Shown: positions 32,523-40,186 of the stretch, one piece after another | Position numbering within the stretch: position 1 is the first letter of the stretch | Layout of the letters: every line of letters begins with the position of its first letter | Origin: Pseudoflavonifractor sp050943825 | Lineage (GTDB): Bacteria; Bacillota; Clostridia; Oscillospirales; Oscillospiraceae | Direction: 5' to 3' | NCBI RefSeq assembly: GCF_050943825.1 | Contig: NZ_JBMNPX010000005.1 | Coordinates: 124,001 to 188,000, forward strand | Length of the DNA: 64,000 bases | Notes under the pieces: model-generated | The model's database searches: none | The model's input: the letters and a program-made list of their open reading frames with translations, nothing else | What the model was told of the DNA's origin: nothing | Made by a program: the position numbers and the translations under genes

Positions 32523-32737
32523 ACCGACCCATACACTCCCTGTCCCCCCTGTTCCGGTTAGGCGTTCTGCTGTTCTGCGTCGGAACCGCCGCCGGACACC
32601 TCTCCCTGCTGCCCGGCGGGATCTGTGCCTTTCTGTGCGGCGCCGGGGCTGCCCTGGGCCTTTGGGGTCTTTTCCTGCACTCTCCCCTGGCCCGTCCGCT
32701 CCGTGCCTGGAAAGACAACATTTTAAGGAGGTTTTGA
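32519..32737 (+). CDS. Small two-helix membrane protein
   Basis: 72 aa with two hydrophobic stretches (about 12-25 and 28-52) and a basic C-terminus (RPLRAWKDNILRRF). No family recognised. Its ATG overlaps the stop of the XRE gene, and its stop is 2 bp before the next ATG, so it is translationally coupled in a three-gene unit. The Gly/Leu-rich helices suggest a subunit or modulator of the following membrane protein; function unknown. Confidence 0.75.
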   Translation: MNRPIHSLSPLFRLGVLLFCVGTAAGHLSLLPGGICAFLCGAGAALGLWGLFLHSPLARPLRAWKDNILRRF

Positions 32738-32739
32738 CC

Positions 32740-33207
32740 ATGATCCTTCGTCTCTTTTCCGCCGGACACGGCGACTATCTTGCGGTGCTCCGCCGCCGCT
32801 GCTGGCTCTTTATCCTGTGCATCGTCCTGGGCCTGGCTGCCGCCTGCGCCGGCTTTGTGCTGGATTTCCTGGATGTCCCCCTGCCCGACATGGGCATAGG
32901 CTTCTACGGCGGCTTCGGCACCGGAATCGCCATCTGCGGCGTGGCGGGGCTCATCGGCACCCGCCGCACCATGAAGGACCCCAAGAAGCTGCGTGCCTCT
33001 GAAATCAAGGAGACCGATGAGCGGGGCCGTGAGGTGACCCGCCGTGCCCTCTCCTTTACCTCCCTGGTACTCATCGTGCTGCTCTACGTGGCCATGCTGG
33101 TGTCCATCGTGGTGAATTTCGCCGTGTTCCTCACCCTTATCGCCACCGCCGCGGTGTTCTTCGCGGTGTTCCTGGCCTCCACGGCCTACTACAACCATAA
33201 GCTGTGA
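32740..33207 (+). CDS. Four-helix membrane protein of an XRE operon
   Basis: 155 aa. Hydrophobic segments at about 22-44, 54-72, 105-125 and 128-150; between them a charged cytoplasmic loop (GTRRTMKDPKKLRASEIKETDERGREV). This loop plus paired helices is common in membrane proteins co-encoded with small XRE regulators in Clostridia; no biochemical role is known to me. A strong AAGGAGG is 8 nt before the ATG. Third gene of the XRE operon; its stop overlaps a GTG that could start the RluA gene. Confidence 0.8.
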   Translation: MILRLFSAGHGDYLAVLRRRCWLFILCIVLGLAAACAGFVLDFLDVPLPDMGIGFYGGFGTGIAICGVAGLIGTRRTMKDPKKLRASEIKETDERGREVTRRALSFTSLVLIVLLYVAMLVSIVVNFAVFLTLIATAAVFFAVFLASTAYYNHKL

Positions 33208-33215
33208 GCGGCGGT

Positions 33216-34118
33216 ATGGATTTCCCCCGTCGGCTTAACCTGACCGTCACCCCTGACCAGTCCGGCTGGAAGGTGGACGCCCTGCTCCGGGGGCCTCTGG
33301 GGCTGTCGGGGACGGTCATCCGGCGGGTGAAGTGGCTGGAGGACGGCATCCTGCTGGACAGCGTCCGGGTCACGGTTGGGGACCGGGTCCAGGCCGGGCA
33401 GGTGCTGTCCGTGGTGGTGGGGGACACCGAGGTGTCGGGTGCCATTGTCCCCGCGCCCGGTCCCCTGGACATCGTGTATCAGGACCAGGATGTGCTGGTG
33501 CTCAACAAGGCGCCCAGTGTGGCCGTCCACCCCGGCCCAGGCCATTATTCCGATACAATCGGTAATTTCCTGATGGATTATTACAGAAAACAGGGGGTTT
33601 TGGCGGACTTCCACCCGGTCCACCGGCTGGACCGGGGCACCTCCGGATTGCTGCTGGTGGCCCTCCACGGCCACGCCCAGGAGGTGCTCAAGGAGCAGCT
33701 CCATTCCCCCGCCTTCCGCCGGGTGTATCTGGCGGTGTGCGAGGGTATGCCCAATCCCCCCTCCGGCGTTATCGACGCCCCCATCGGACGGCTGGATGGC
33801 TCCGTGCTGGCCCGAACCGTGCGGCCCGACGGCCAGCGTGCCGTCACCCATTACCGGATCCTGCGCACCGGGAATGGCCGTTCCCTGGTGCGTCTGGAGC
33901 TGGAGACCGGCCGCACCCACCAGATCCGGGTCCACATGGCTCACCTGTGCCACCCCCTCACCGGGGATTTTCTCTACGGCACCGAGGACCATGCCCTCAT
34001 CCCCCGCCCCGCCCTCCATGCGGCGGAGCTCTCGTTCACCCACCCCATCACCGGCGCTTCCATGTCCTTTACCGCGCCGCTGCCCCGGGACATGGCGGTT
34101 CTGGTACCGGAAGAATAG
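33216..34118 (+). CDS. RluA-family 23S rRNA/tRNA pseudouridine synthase
   Basis: 300 aa. S4-like N-terminal domain (about 15-85) and RluA catalytic domain with VHRLDRGTSGLLLVA, whose Asp is the nucleophile that isomerises uridine, and ELETGRTHQIRVHMAHLCHPLTGD. It modifies uridines in rRNA or tRNA; the exact site (RluD-, RluC- or YjbO-like) cannot be told. Start choice is uncertain: ATG 33216, or the GTG at 33204 that overlaps the preceding stop. Probably co-transcribed with the membrane-protein genes, with no evident functional tie. Confidence 0.9.
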   Translation: MDFPRRLNLTVTPDQSGWKVDALLRGPLGLSGTVIRRVKWLEDGILLDSVRVTVGDRVQAGQVLSVVVGDTEVSGAIVPAPGPLDIVYQDQDVLVLNKAPSVAVHPGPGHYSDTIGNFLMDYYRKQGVLADFHPVHRLDRGTSGLLLVALHGHAQEVLKEQLHSPAFRRVYLAVCEGMPNPPSGVIDAPIGRLDGSVLARTVRPDGQRAVTHYRILRTGNGRSLVRLELETGRTHQIRVHMAHLCHPLTGDFLYGTEDHALIPRPALHAAELSFTHPITGASMSFTAPLPRDMAVLVPEE

Positions 34119-34121
34119 CAA

Positions 34122-34169
34122 AAAACGGGTTTTGAACGCGCAGGTGTGCGTTCAAAACCCGTTTTATTA
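34122..34169. terminator. Bidirectional terminator between RluA and MATE genes
   Basis: Perfect 18-bp stem (34122-34139 / 34148-34165), 8-nt loop, flanked by A and T runs on the two sides. Confidence 0.93.
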
Positions 34170-35555
34170 TGCAAGTCCGCAGTATTTCCGCCAGCGGCCG
34201 CTGCGCCACCGGAAGGTACACAGGATGCCCCGGAGAATCAGGTCCACGGCCATGGCGATCCACACCGCCTCCAGGCCCATGCCGAACCGGAACACCAGCA
34301 GGGGCGCCAGAGCGATACGCACGCCCCACATGCACACCAGGCTGACCACCATGGGGAAACGGACGTCCTGTCCGCCCCGGAGCGCGCCGGTGAACACGAT
34401 AGAGGCGGCAAAGAAGGGCTCGGCCACCGACACGATGCGCAGCACCATGGCGGCCTGGGCCACCACGGCCTGGTCGGTGTTGAACAGCCCGGCCAGCGGC
34501 TCAGCCAGCAGGAAGAGGAGCACGCCGGTGCCCACGCACAGACCGAAGCCCAGCAGGCCGGACAGGGTGCCGTAGGCCTCGGCGTCCTCCCGGCTGCCCT
34601 CTCCCACCGACTGGCCCACCAGAGCGGTGGCGGCGTAGGAGATGCCGTAGGCAGGTAAGTAGCACAGTCCCTCGGCGGTGGTGGCGATCTGGTTGGCCGC
34701 CAGGGCCACGGTGCCCAGGTGTGCCACCAGGGCGGTCATGGCGATCTGGCCCAGGTTCACGGTGGCCCGCTCGGCGGCGGAGGGCAGACCCAGCATGGCC
34801 GCCCGGCGGAGAACGGGTCCGTCAGGCCGCAGGCCCTCCCGCAGCTTCACCTGGTACCGGTCCCCCTGCCGCAGGGCCACCCACACCATGGCCACGCCCG
34901 AGAAGGTGAGGGCGATGGCGGAGGCGATGGCCGCGCCTGCTGCTCCCAGCCCGGCCCCCGGGATGGTAACCGCCCAGCCAAGAATGTTTGCCGGGCGGGT
35001 TGGGTAGATGAGGAAGAAGTTGAGCACAATGTTGAGCAGGTTGGCCGCTGTGTTGAGGATGAGGGGCGCCTTGCTGTTGCCCATGCACCGCAGCACAGCG
35101 GAGAACACGATACCCGCCGAGGCGAAGGGCAGGGCGGCGGTGTAGCACCGCAGGTAGGCCACAGCGGCGGAGTACACGTCGGGCTTGGCTCCCAGCCACA
35201 GAGGGATGAACCCGGCCAGCAGCTGGTACACCGCCAGGGCGATGAGTCCGCAGGCGAAGGCACCCAGCACGCTCTGCCGCAGCACCTTCCGCACCTGGCC
35301 GTCCTCCCGTGCGCCCACCGCGTGGGAGATCTGCACCGAGAAGCCCACGCCCACACCGGCCAGAATGCCGTTGATGAGCCAGATGGACGCCGCGTTCACC
35401 GACACCGCCGCCGTGCCCCCCGCGCCCAGAGCGCCCACCATGGCGGTGTCCACGTAGCTGACCATGGTGGCCAGAATCTGTTCCATAATCGCGGGCCAGG
35501 ACAGCCGCCACATGGTGCCCATGCGGTGGCTCCCGGCCCGTTGCTTCCATTTCAA
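34167..35555 (-). CDS. MATE-family multidrug/Na+ antiporter
   Basis: 462 aa with about twelve membrane helices in two MatE halves, e.g. MWRLSWPAIMEQILATMVSYVDTAMVGALG at the N-terminus and the repeated module AMLGLPSAAERATVNLGQIAMTALVAHLG near 260. MATE proteins export drugs or metabolites in exchange for Na+ or H+. I choose TTG 35555, preceded by AGGAAAGGAAG; a GTG ten codons earlier lacks a site. Last gene of the leftward mutY-ald-tdk-radical SAM-MATE operon, 32 bp after the radical SAM gene. Substrate unknown. Confidence 0.88.
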   Translation of the reverse strand: MKWKQRAGSHRMGTMWRLSWPAIMEQILATMVSYVDTAMVGALGAGGTAAVSVNAASIWLINGILAGVGVGFSVQISHAVGAREDGQVRKVLRQSVLGAFACGLIALAVYQLLAGFIPLWLGAKPDVYSAAVAYLRCYTAALPFASAGIVFSAVLRCMGNSKAPLILNTAANLLNIVLNFFLIYPTRPANILGWAVTIPGAGLGAAGAAIASAIALTFSGVAMVWVALRQGDRYQVKLREGLRPDGPVLRRAAMLGLPSAAERATVNLGQIAMTALVAHLGTVALAANQIATTAEGLCYLPAYGISYAATALVGQSVGEGSREDAEAYGTLSGLLGFGLCVGTGVLLFLLAEPLAGLFNTDQAVVAQAAMVLRIVSVAEPFFAASIVFTGALRGGQDVRFPMVVSLVCMWGVRIALAPLLVFRFGMGLEAVWIAMAVDLILRGILCTFRWRSGRWRKYCGLA

Positions 35556-35587
35556 TGATATCTTCCTTTCCTTCGGGGCGGACACGC

Positions 35588-36463
35588 CTATACGCCGGTC
35601 AGGTCAAAATCGGGGATAAAGCCCTCGGTGGCCGAGAGCAGCTCCTGGGTGAAGCCGTCCAGGTTCAGGGCGGAAAAGTACGCTTCCGCCGCCCGAATCT
35701 CCGAGTTTCTGGCCCGGCGGTTGATCTCCGGGTACTCCGACGCCCGTCCGCAGGGCACATACTGGCTCATGAGGGAGAAGAGGACAGTGTGGGGCGGGAA
35801 CTGCTCCGCCACAAAGTCCATCACCGCCTTGGCCTCCTTCACCCGGCCGGGGAGAATCAGGTGTCGGATGAGCACCCCCTTCTTCAGCAGCCCCTCCCCG
35901 TCCAGCTCATAGGGGCCTGTCTGGCGCACCATCTCCTTGATGGCCGCCGCCGCCTTCTCCGGGTAGTCGGGGGCGCCGGAGTACCGCTCCGCAGCGGCGG
36001 AATCCAGGTACTTCAGGTCGGGCATGTAGATCTGTACCTTGCCCTCCAGAGCACGGAGGGTGTTCACCTCGTCGTAGCCCCCCGAGTTCCACACCACCGG
36101 CACTGGCAGAGGCTCCGCCAGCGCCTTTGCGATGGCGTGGGAGAAGTGGGTGGGGTTGACCAGGTTGATGTTGTGGGCCCCCTGGGCGATGAGCTCGAAG
36201 AAGATCTCCCTCAGCCGCTCCACCGTGATGGGTTTGCCGAAGTTGCCGTGGCTAATCTCATCGTTCTGGCAGAACACACATTTGAGAGAGCAGCCGGAGA
36301 AAAAGACCGTGCCGGAGCCACGGGTACCCGAGATAGGGGGCTCCTCCCACATGTGGAGGGCGGCACGGGCCAGCACCGGCGGTTCCGGCATGGCGCACAC
36401 GCCGTTACCAACAGTCTCCGTCCGCTCAGCGCCGCACTTGCGTGGACAGATGCTGCACTTCAT
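35588..36463 (-). CDS. PflA-like radical SAM protein
   Basis: 291 aa. An N-terminal zinc-like cluster (MKCSICPRKCGAER...GVC) precedes the radical SAM motif FFSGCSLKCVFCQNDEIS (CxxxCxxC). Similar proteins are annotated as putative pyruvate formate-lyase activating enzyme relatives, with unknown targets. Other core segments: PVVWNSGGYD, IYMPDLKYLD and LIRHLILPG. The ATG at 36463 has GGAGTG upstream and lies only 5 bp after the tdk stop, so the genes are coupled. No glycyl-radical enzyme gene is in the window. Confidence 0.85.
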   Translation of the reverse strand: MKCSICPRKCGAERTETVGNGVCAMPEPPVLARAALHMWEEPPISGTRGSGTVFFSGCSLKCVFCQNDEISHGNFGKPITVERLREIFFELIAQGAHNINLVNPTHFSHAIAKALAEPLPVPVVWNSGGYDEVNTLRALEGKVQIYMPDLKYLDSAAAERYSGAPDYPEKAAAAIKEMVRQTGPYELDGEGLLKKGVLIRHLILPGRVKEAKAVMDFVAEQFPPHTVLFSLMSQYVPCGRASEYPEINRRARNSEIRAAEAYFSALNLDGFTQELLSATEGFIPDFDLTGV

Positions 36464-36468
36464 GGCGC

Positions 36469-37068
36469 TCACTCCGCCACACCGGGCAGGGTCTTGCGCC
36501 AGTCGGGTCCCAGGTTGCCCTCCTTCCAGTGCTTGCGGCACAGGCCGATATACTGGTCGTTGGCACCCAGCACCACCTGCTCACCCTCCTTGAGGACGTG
36601 GCCCTGGGCATCGAAGCGGGCGTTGCAGGTGGCCTTCTTGCCGCACCAGCAGATGGTCTTGATCTCCTCGATGATGTCGGCGCAGGAGAGCAGCTCCTGG
36701 GAGCCGGGGAACAGGTCCCCCCGGAAGTCGGAGCGCAGGCCGTAGCAGATCACAGGCAGATTCAGGTCGTCCACCAGGTAGGTCAGGTACTGTACCTCCT
36801 CCTTGCTGAGGAACTGGGCTTCGTCCACGATGACGCAGGCGTAGGGCTTCAGTTCCTCGGGGGACATGGCCCGCAAATCGGAAAAGTAGATGCAGGGGTT
36901 GCTCAGCCCAGCCCGGGAGGCCACAAAACGGGCACCGTCCCGCTGGTCAATGGCGGGCTTCACCAGCAGGGCCTCCTGGCCCCGCTCCTCGTAATTGTAG
37001 CGCACCATCAGGGCGTTAGCCGTCTTGCTGGAGCCCATGACCCCGTATCGGAAATAGAGCTTTGCCAT
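36469..37068 (-). CDS. tdk: Thymidine kinase (TK1 type)
   Basis: 199 aa. P-loop region YFRYGVMGSSKTANAL, catalytic DEAQFLSKEEV, and the lasso/zinc-binding cysteines of TK1-like enzymes (CWCGKKATC and CRKH). It phosphorylates thymidine to dTMP in the salvage pathway. GAGGAGAG precedes the ATG at 37068; a longer frame would run into the upstream gene and is a shadow. Third gene of the mutY operon, 35 bp after the aldehyde dehydrogenase gene. The P-loop has the short E. coli-like form with Ser-Ser-Lys-Thr rather than Ser-Gly-Lys. Confidence 0.92.
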   Translation of the reverse strand: MAKLYFRYGVMGSSKTANALMVRYNYEERGQEALLVKPAIDQRDGARFVASRAGLSNPCIYFSDLRAMSPEELKPYACVIVDEAQFLSKEEVQYLTYLVDDLNLPVICYGLRSDFRGDLFPGSQELLSCADIIEEIKTICWCGKKATCNARFDAQGHVLKEGEQVVLGANDQYIGLCRKHWKEGNLGPDWRKTLPGVAE

Positions 37069-37103
37069 CCGTCTCTCCTCTTTCTCTCTCAATTGAACCC
37101 ATA

Positions 37104-38468
37104 TTACATGAGCTTTTTCACCGTATTCAGGTTTTTGTCCCCGTAGGGGGCGTACCGCATGGGCAGGTCCAGGGCGCCCCGGCGCACCACTGTGCGGTAG
37201 TGGGTGAAGGTGTCGAAGCCGGTCCTGCCGTGGCAGGCACCCATGCCGCTGTTGCCCACGCCGCCGAAGGGCACGTGGGGATTGGCCAGGTGGATCACCG
37301 TGTCGTTGACGCACACGCCGCCCGAGGGCAGGGCGGAGACGATGCGCTTCTCCAGCGCCCTGTCCCCCGTAAAGATATAGAGCGCCAGGGGGCGGGCCTT
37401 CTTCTGCTGCCGGGCGATGAGGTCGTCCAGGCTGTCGTAGGTAAGCACGGGCAGCACTGGGCCAAAGATCTCCTCCTGCATCACTGCGTCGCTTTCCGCC
37501 ACGTCCACCAGCACCGTGGGCTCAATGCGCCGGGCAGCCGGGTCAGTGCGGCCGCCCACGGCGGTCTTTCCGCTCCCCATCAGACCGGCAACCCGGTTGA
37601 AGTGTTTTTCGTTGATGATTTTGGGCAGGTCGGGTCCGGTCAGAGGGTCAGCGCCGTAGAGCTGATGGATCTGTCCGGCCAGCTCCTTCACAAAGGTGTC
37701 CCGCAGGTTTTGGGGAATATACACGTGGTCGGGAGCCACGCAGGTCTGGCCCGCGTTGAGGAACTTGCCCCAGGCGATGCGCCGGGCGGCCAGGGGGATG
37801 TTGGCGTCGGGGGCGATGATCACCGGGGACTTGCCGCCCAGCTCCAGGGTGACGGGGGTCAGGTGCTGTGCCGCCGCGGCCATCACCGTCTTGCCCACGG
37901 CAGGGGAACCGGTAAAGAAGATATAGTCAAAGTCCTGCTCCAGCAGGGCGGCGTTCTCTGCCCTGCCGCCCTGGACCACGGACACATATTCAGGCGGGAA
38001 AATGTCCCCCAGCAGCTCCGCCACCACCCGGGCCACATTGGGCGCGTAGGCCGACGGCTTCACCACGGCGCAGTTGCCCGCTGCCAGGGCGGAGACAAGG
38101 GGCACCAGGGTGAGCTGCACCGGGTAGTTCCAGGGGGACATGATGAGGACGATGCCGTAGGGCTGGGGCACCACTCGGCTGCTGGCCGGGAACAGGGGCA
38201 TGGCCGAGGGCCGCCGTTTGACTGCTGCCCACTTCTTCAAGTGTTTGCGAGCAAAGCGCAGCTCCCCCAGGGTCATGCCGATCTCGCTGAGCCAGGACTC
38301 ATAGGCCGCCTTGCCCAGGTCGGCCTTCAGGGCGGCGCACAATGCCTCCTCCCGCTCCTCCAGGGCCTGTTCCAGCTTTTTCAGCTGAGTCAGCCGCCAC
38401 TCCACGCTGCGGGTGGCTCCGGTATTCCAAAATGCCCGCTGCCGGGACACCATGGCCTCAAATTCCAT
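37104..38468 (-). CDS. Aldehyde dehydrogenase family protein
   Basis: 454 aa, the compact form without N-terminal extension seen in fatty or aromatic aldehyde dehydrogenases (AlkH/YwdH-like). Motifs: MSPWNYPVQLTLVPLV (NAD-binding start), FTGSPAVGKTVM, general base Glu in TLELGGKSPVII, nucleophilic Cys in NAGQTCVAPDHV and EEIFGPVLPV. It oxidises an aldehyde to the acid with NAD(P)+; a C-terminal hydrophobic tail typical of membrane fatty-aldehyde enzymes is not obvious. AGGAGGT lies 5 nt before the ATG, which overlaps the mutY stop by 11 bp. Confidence 0.92.
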   Translation of the reverse strand: MEFEAMVSRQRAFWNTGATRSVEWRLTQLKKLEQALEEREEALCAALKADLGKAAYESWLSEIGMTLGELRFARKHLKKWAAVKRRPSAMPLFPASSRVVPQPYGIVLIMSPWNYPVQLTLVPLVSALAAGNCAVVKPSAYAPNVARVVAELLGDIFPPEYVSVVQGGRAENAALLEQDFDYIFFTGSPAVGKTVMAAAAQHLTPVTLELGGKSPVIIAPDANIPLAARRIAWGKFLNAGQTCVAPDHVYIPQNLRDTFVKELAGQIHQLYGADPLTGPDLPKIINEKHFNRVAGLMGSGKTAVGGRTDPAARRIEPTVLVDVAESDAVMQEEIFGPVLPVLTYDSLDDLIARQQKKARPLALYIFTGDRALEKRIVSALPSGGVCVNDTVIHLANPHVPFGGVGNSGMGACHGRTGFDTFTHYRTVVRRGALDLPMRYAPYGDKNLNTVKKLM

Positions 38469-39534
38469 CCATTACCTCCTGTGTATTGTCCGCTCCGGCC
38501 AGTCCCTCCTCCACCAGGGGCGTGAAGGACTGGAAGGCGTTGGGCACAGCGTAAATCTGCCGCAGGGCGGGGCCGTCGGCCCACACCCAGCCCTCGGGCA
38601 GCTCCTCCGTCTCCGCCTGTACCAGCCGGGCGGTCATGTGCCATTCAATGTGGGTGAAGATGTGCTTCCCCGCGCCGCCCCACCGCTGAGACGCCGGGAC
38701 GATGCCCCACGATTCCAGTATGCCCGTTTTTTCCGCCGGTTCGTTGGGATATTCCCACAGCCCGGCCAGCAGGCCCTTCTCCGGCCTGCGGCGGAGGGCC
38801 ACCCGGCCCTCATGGAAGATGAGGTACACCGTCCGCTCCTCCACCCGGCGGGCCTTCTTGGGGGCCTTGACGGGGAGGGAATTGATTTTGTCCTGAGCCA
38901 GGGCGGCGCAGAAGCCCGCCGCCGGGCACCTGTCGCACAGGGGCGCGCCGTTGGGCAGGCACACGGTTGCCCCCAGCTCCATCATGGCCTGGTTGAAGGC
39001 GCCCGGCATGGCGGTGGGGATGATCTCCTGCAGCGCCTGTCCCATCCGCTTCTTGGTGGCGGGGAGGGTAATGTCCCCCTCGTCCCCGGCAATACGGGCC
39101 ACCACCCGGAGCACGTTGCCGTCCACCGCCGGGACCGGGATGCCGAAGGCGATGGAGGAGATAGCCCCTGCCGTGTACTCCCCCACTCCGGCCAGAGTGA
39201 GCAGCTCCTCATAGCTGGCGGGCAGGGCCCCGCCGTACCGCTCCATCACCTGCCCGGCCGCCTTTTTCAGGTTGCGGGCACGACTGTAATACCCCAGCCC
39301 CTGCCAGAGCTTCATCAGGGTATCGTCCTCCGCTGCCGCCAGGGCTGCCACGTCGGGCAGGGCCGCCATGAAGCGGCTGTAGTAGCTCATCACAGCGGCC
39401 ACCCGGGTCTGCTGGAGCATAATCTCGCTGACCCAGACGTGATAGGGGGTGGGATCGCTCCGCCAGGGCAGCACCCGGGCGTTCTCGTGGTACCAGGCCA
39501 GCAGGGGGATGGGCAGTTGTTCCAGTTCTCTCAA
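38458..39534 (-). CDS. mutY: A/G-specific adenine glycosylase
   Basis: 358 aa, TTG start with GGAGGTC 7 nt upstream. HhH-GPD glycosylase domain has Glu37 in SEIMLQQTRV and catalytic Asp138 in PAVDGNVLRV at the same positions as E. coli MutY; four cysteines follow (CLPNGAPLCDRCPAAGFC) for the [4Fe-4S] cluster. A C-terminal NUDIX-like domain recognises 8-oxoguanine. The enzyme removes A mispaired with 8-oxoG. First gene of a five-gene leftward operon, divergent from an ECF sigma operon. Confidence 0.95.
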   Translation of the reverse strand: MRELEQLPIPLLAWYHENARVLPWRSDPTPYHVWVSEIMLQQTRVAAVMSYYSRFMAALPDVAALAAAEDDTLMKLWQGLGYYSRARNLKKAAGQVMERYGGALPASYEELLTLAGVGEYTAGAISSIAFGIPVPAVDGNVLRVVARIAGDEGDITLPATKKRMGQALQEIIPTAMPGAFNQAMMELGATVCLPNGAPLCDRCPAAGFCAALAQDKINSLPVKAPKKARRVEERTVYLIFHEGRVALRRRPEKGLLAGLWEYPNEPAEKTGILESWGIVPASQRWGGAGKHIFTHIEWHMTARLVQAETEELPEGWVWADGPALRQIYAVPNAFQSFTPLVEEGLAGADNTQEVMDGI

Positions 39535-39586
39535 GGGTGACCTCCGCAGATATATTTTCTCTCAGAAAATGGGCGGACAAACCGCG

Positions 39587-39635
39587 TTGCGGCTTGTCCA
39601 GCAGACATTATATAATGAAGAAAAACTTTTTTCAA
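39587..39635. promoter_or_regulatory. Divergent promoters sharing one symmetrical -10 region
   Basis: Plus: TTGCGG (39587-39592), 18-nt spacer, TATAAT (39611-39616) for the sigma operon. Minus: TTGAAA (39635-39630), 17-nt spacer, TATAAT (39612-39607) for the mutY operon. Both -10 boxes lie on the palindrome ATTATATAAT, so the promoters exclude each other. Confidence 0.65.
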
Positions 39636-39713
39636 CAGGCCAATCAAACCCATGCCCAAGTCCGTCTAATGGGTGAAAAGGAGCTCCAATTCAACTGAGA
39701 GGAGGGATCCCCT

Positions 39714-40184
39714 CTGGACGCCAACGAGTACGCCCACAAGGCACATGAATACCGCACCGCCCTGTACCGCACGGCGCTGCTCTACCTCCACAGTCCGTCC
39801 ATGGCCCTGGACGCGGTGGACGAGGCTGTGTACAAGGGTCTGACCGCCTGCCGCAAGCTGCGCCAGCCCCAGTTCTTCCACACCTGGCTGACCCGGATTC
39901 TCATCAACGTCTGCAACGACGAGCTGCGCCGCCGCGCCCGGGAGACCGGTATGGACGAGCTGCCTGAGACGGCGGCCGAGGCCTTCGACAACCTGCCCCT
40001 GAAGGAGGCCATTGCCCGGCTGCCCAGGGACCTGCGGGCGGTGGTCATTCTGCGGTACTTCACCGGTCTGACCCTGGCCGAGACCGCCCAGGCTCTGGAC
40101 ATTCCCCAGGGCACGGTGGTCACCCGGCAGCGCCGGGCACTGGCCCTTTTGAAACTGGAATTAAGCGACACCGAGGAGGTGTGA
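39714..40184 (+). CDS. ECF RNA polymerase sigma factor with apparent CTG start
   Basis: About 156 aa. Region 2 (about 8-75: YRTALYRTALLYLHSPSMALDAVDEAV, HTWLTRILINVCNDELRRRA) and region 4 (about 95-150: IARLPRDLRAVVILRYFTGLTLAETAQALDIPQGTVVTRQRRAL) are clear. An internal ATG at 39801 would remove half of region 2, so the gene must begin earlier. The only fitting codon is CTG at 39714, with a perfect GAGGAGGG site 7 nt upstream; further up, the same frame has a TGA at 39696. It precedes its putative membrane antagonist by 2 bp. Confidence 0.82.
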   Translation: MDANEYAHKAHEYRTALYRTALLYLHSPSMALDAVDEAVYKGLTACRKLRQPQFFHTWLTRILINVCNDELRRRARETGMDELPETAAEAFDNLPLKEAIARLPRDLRAVVILRYFTGLTLAETAQALDIPQGTVVTRQRRALALLKLELSDTEEV

Positions 40185-40186
40185 CC

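Noticed and set aside
39801..40184. ECF sigma factor starting at ATG 39801
   Set aside because: It would lack the first half of region 2; in-frame coding with sigma-like sequence extends up to the CTG at 39714.
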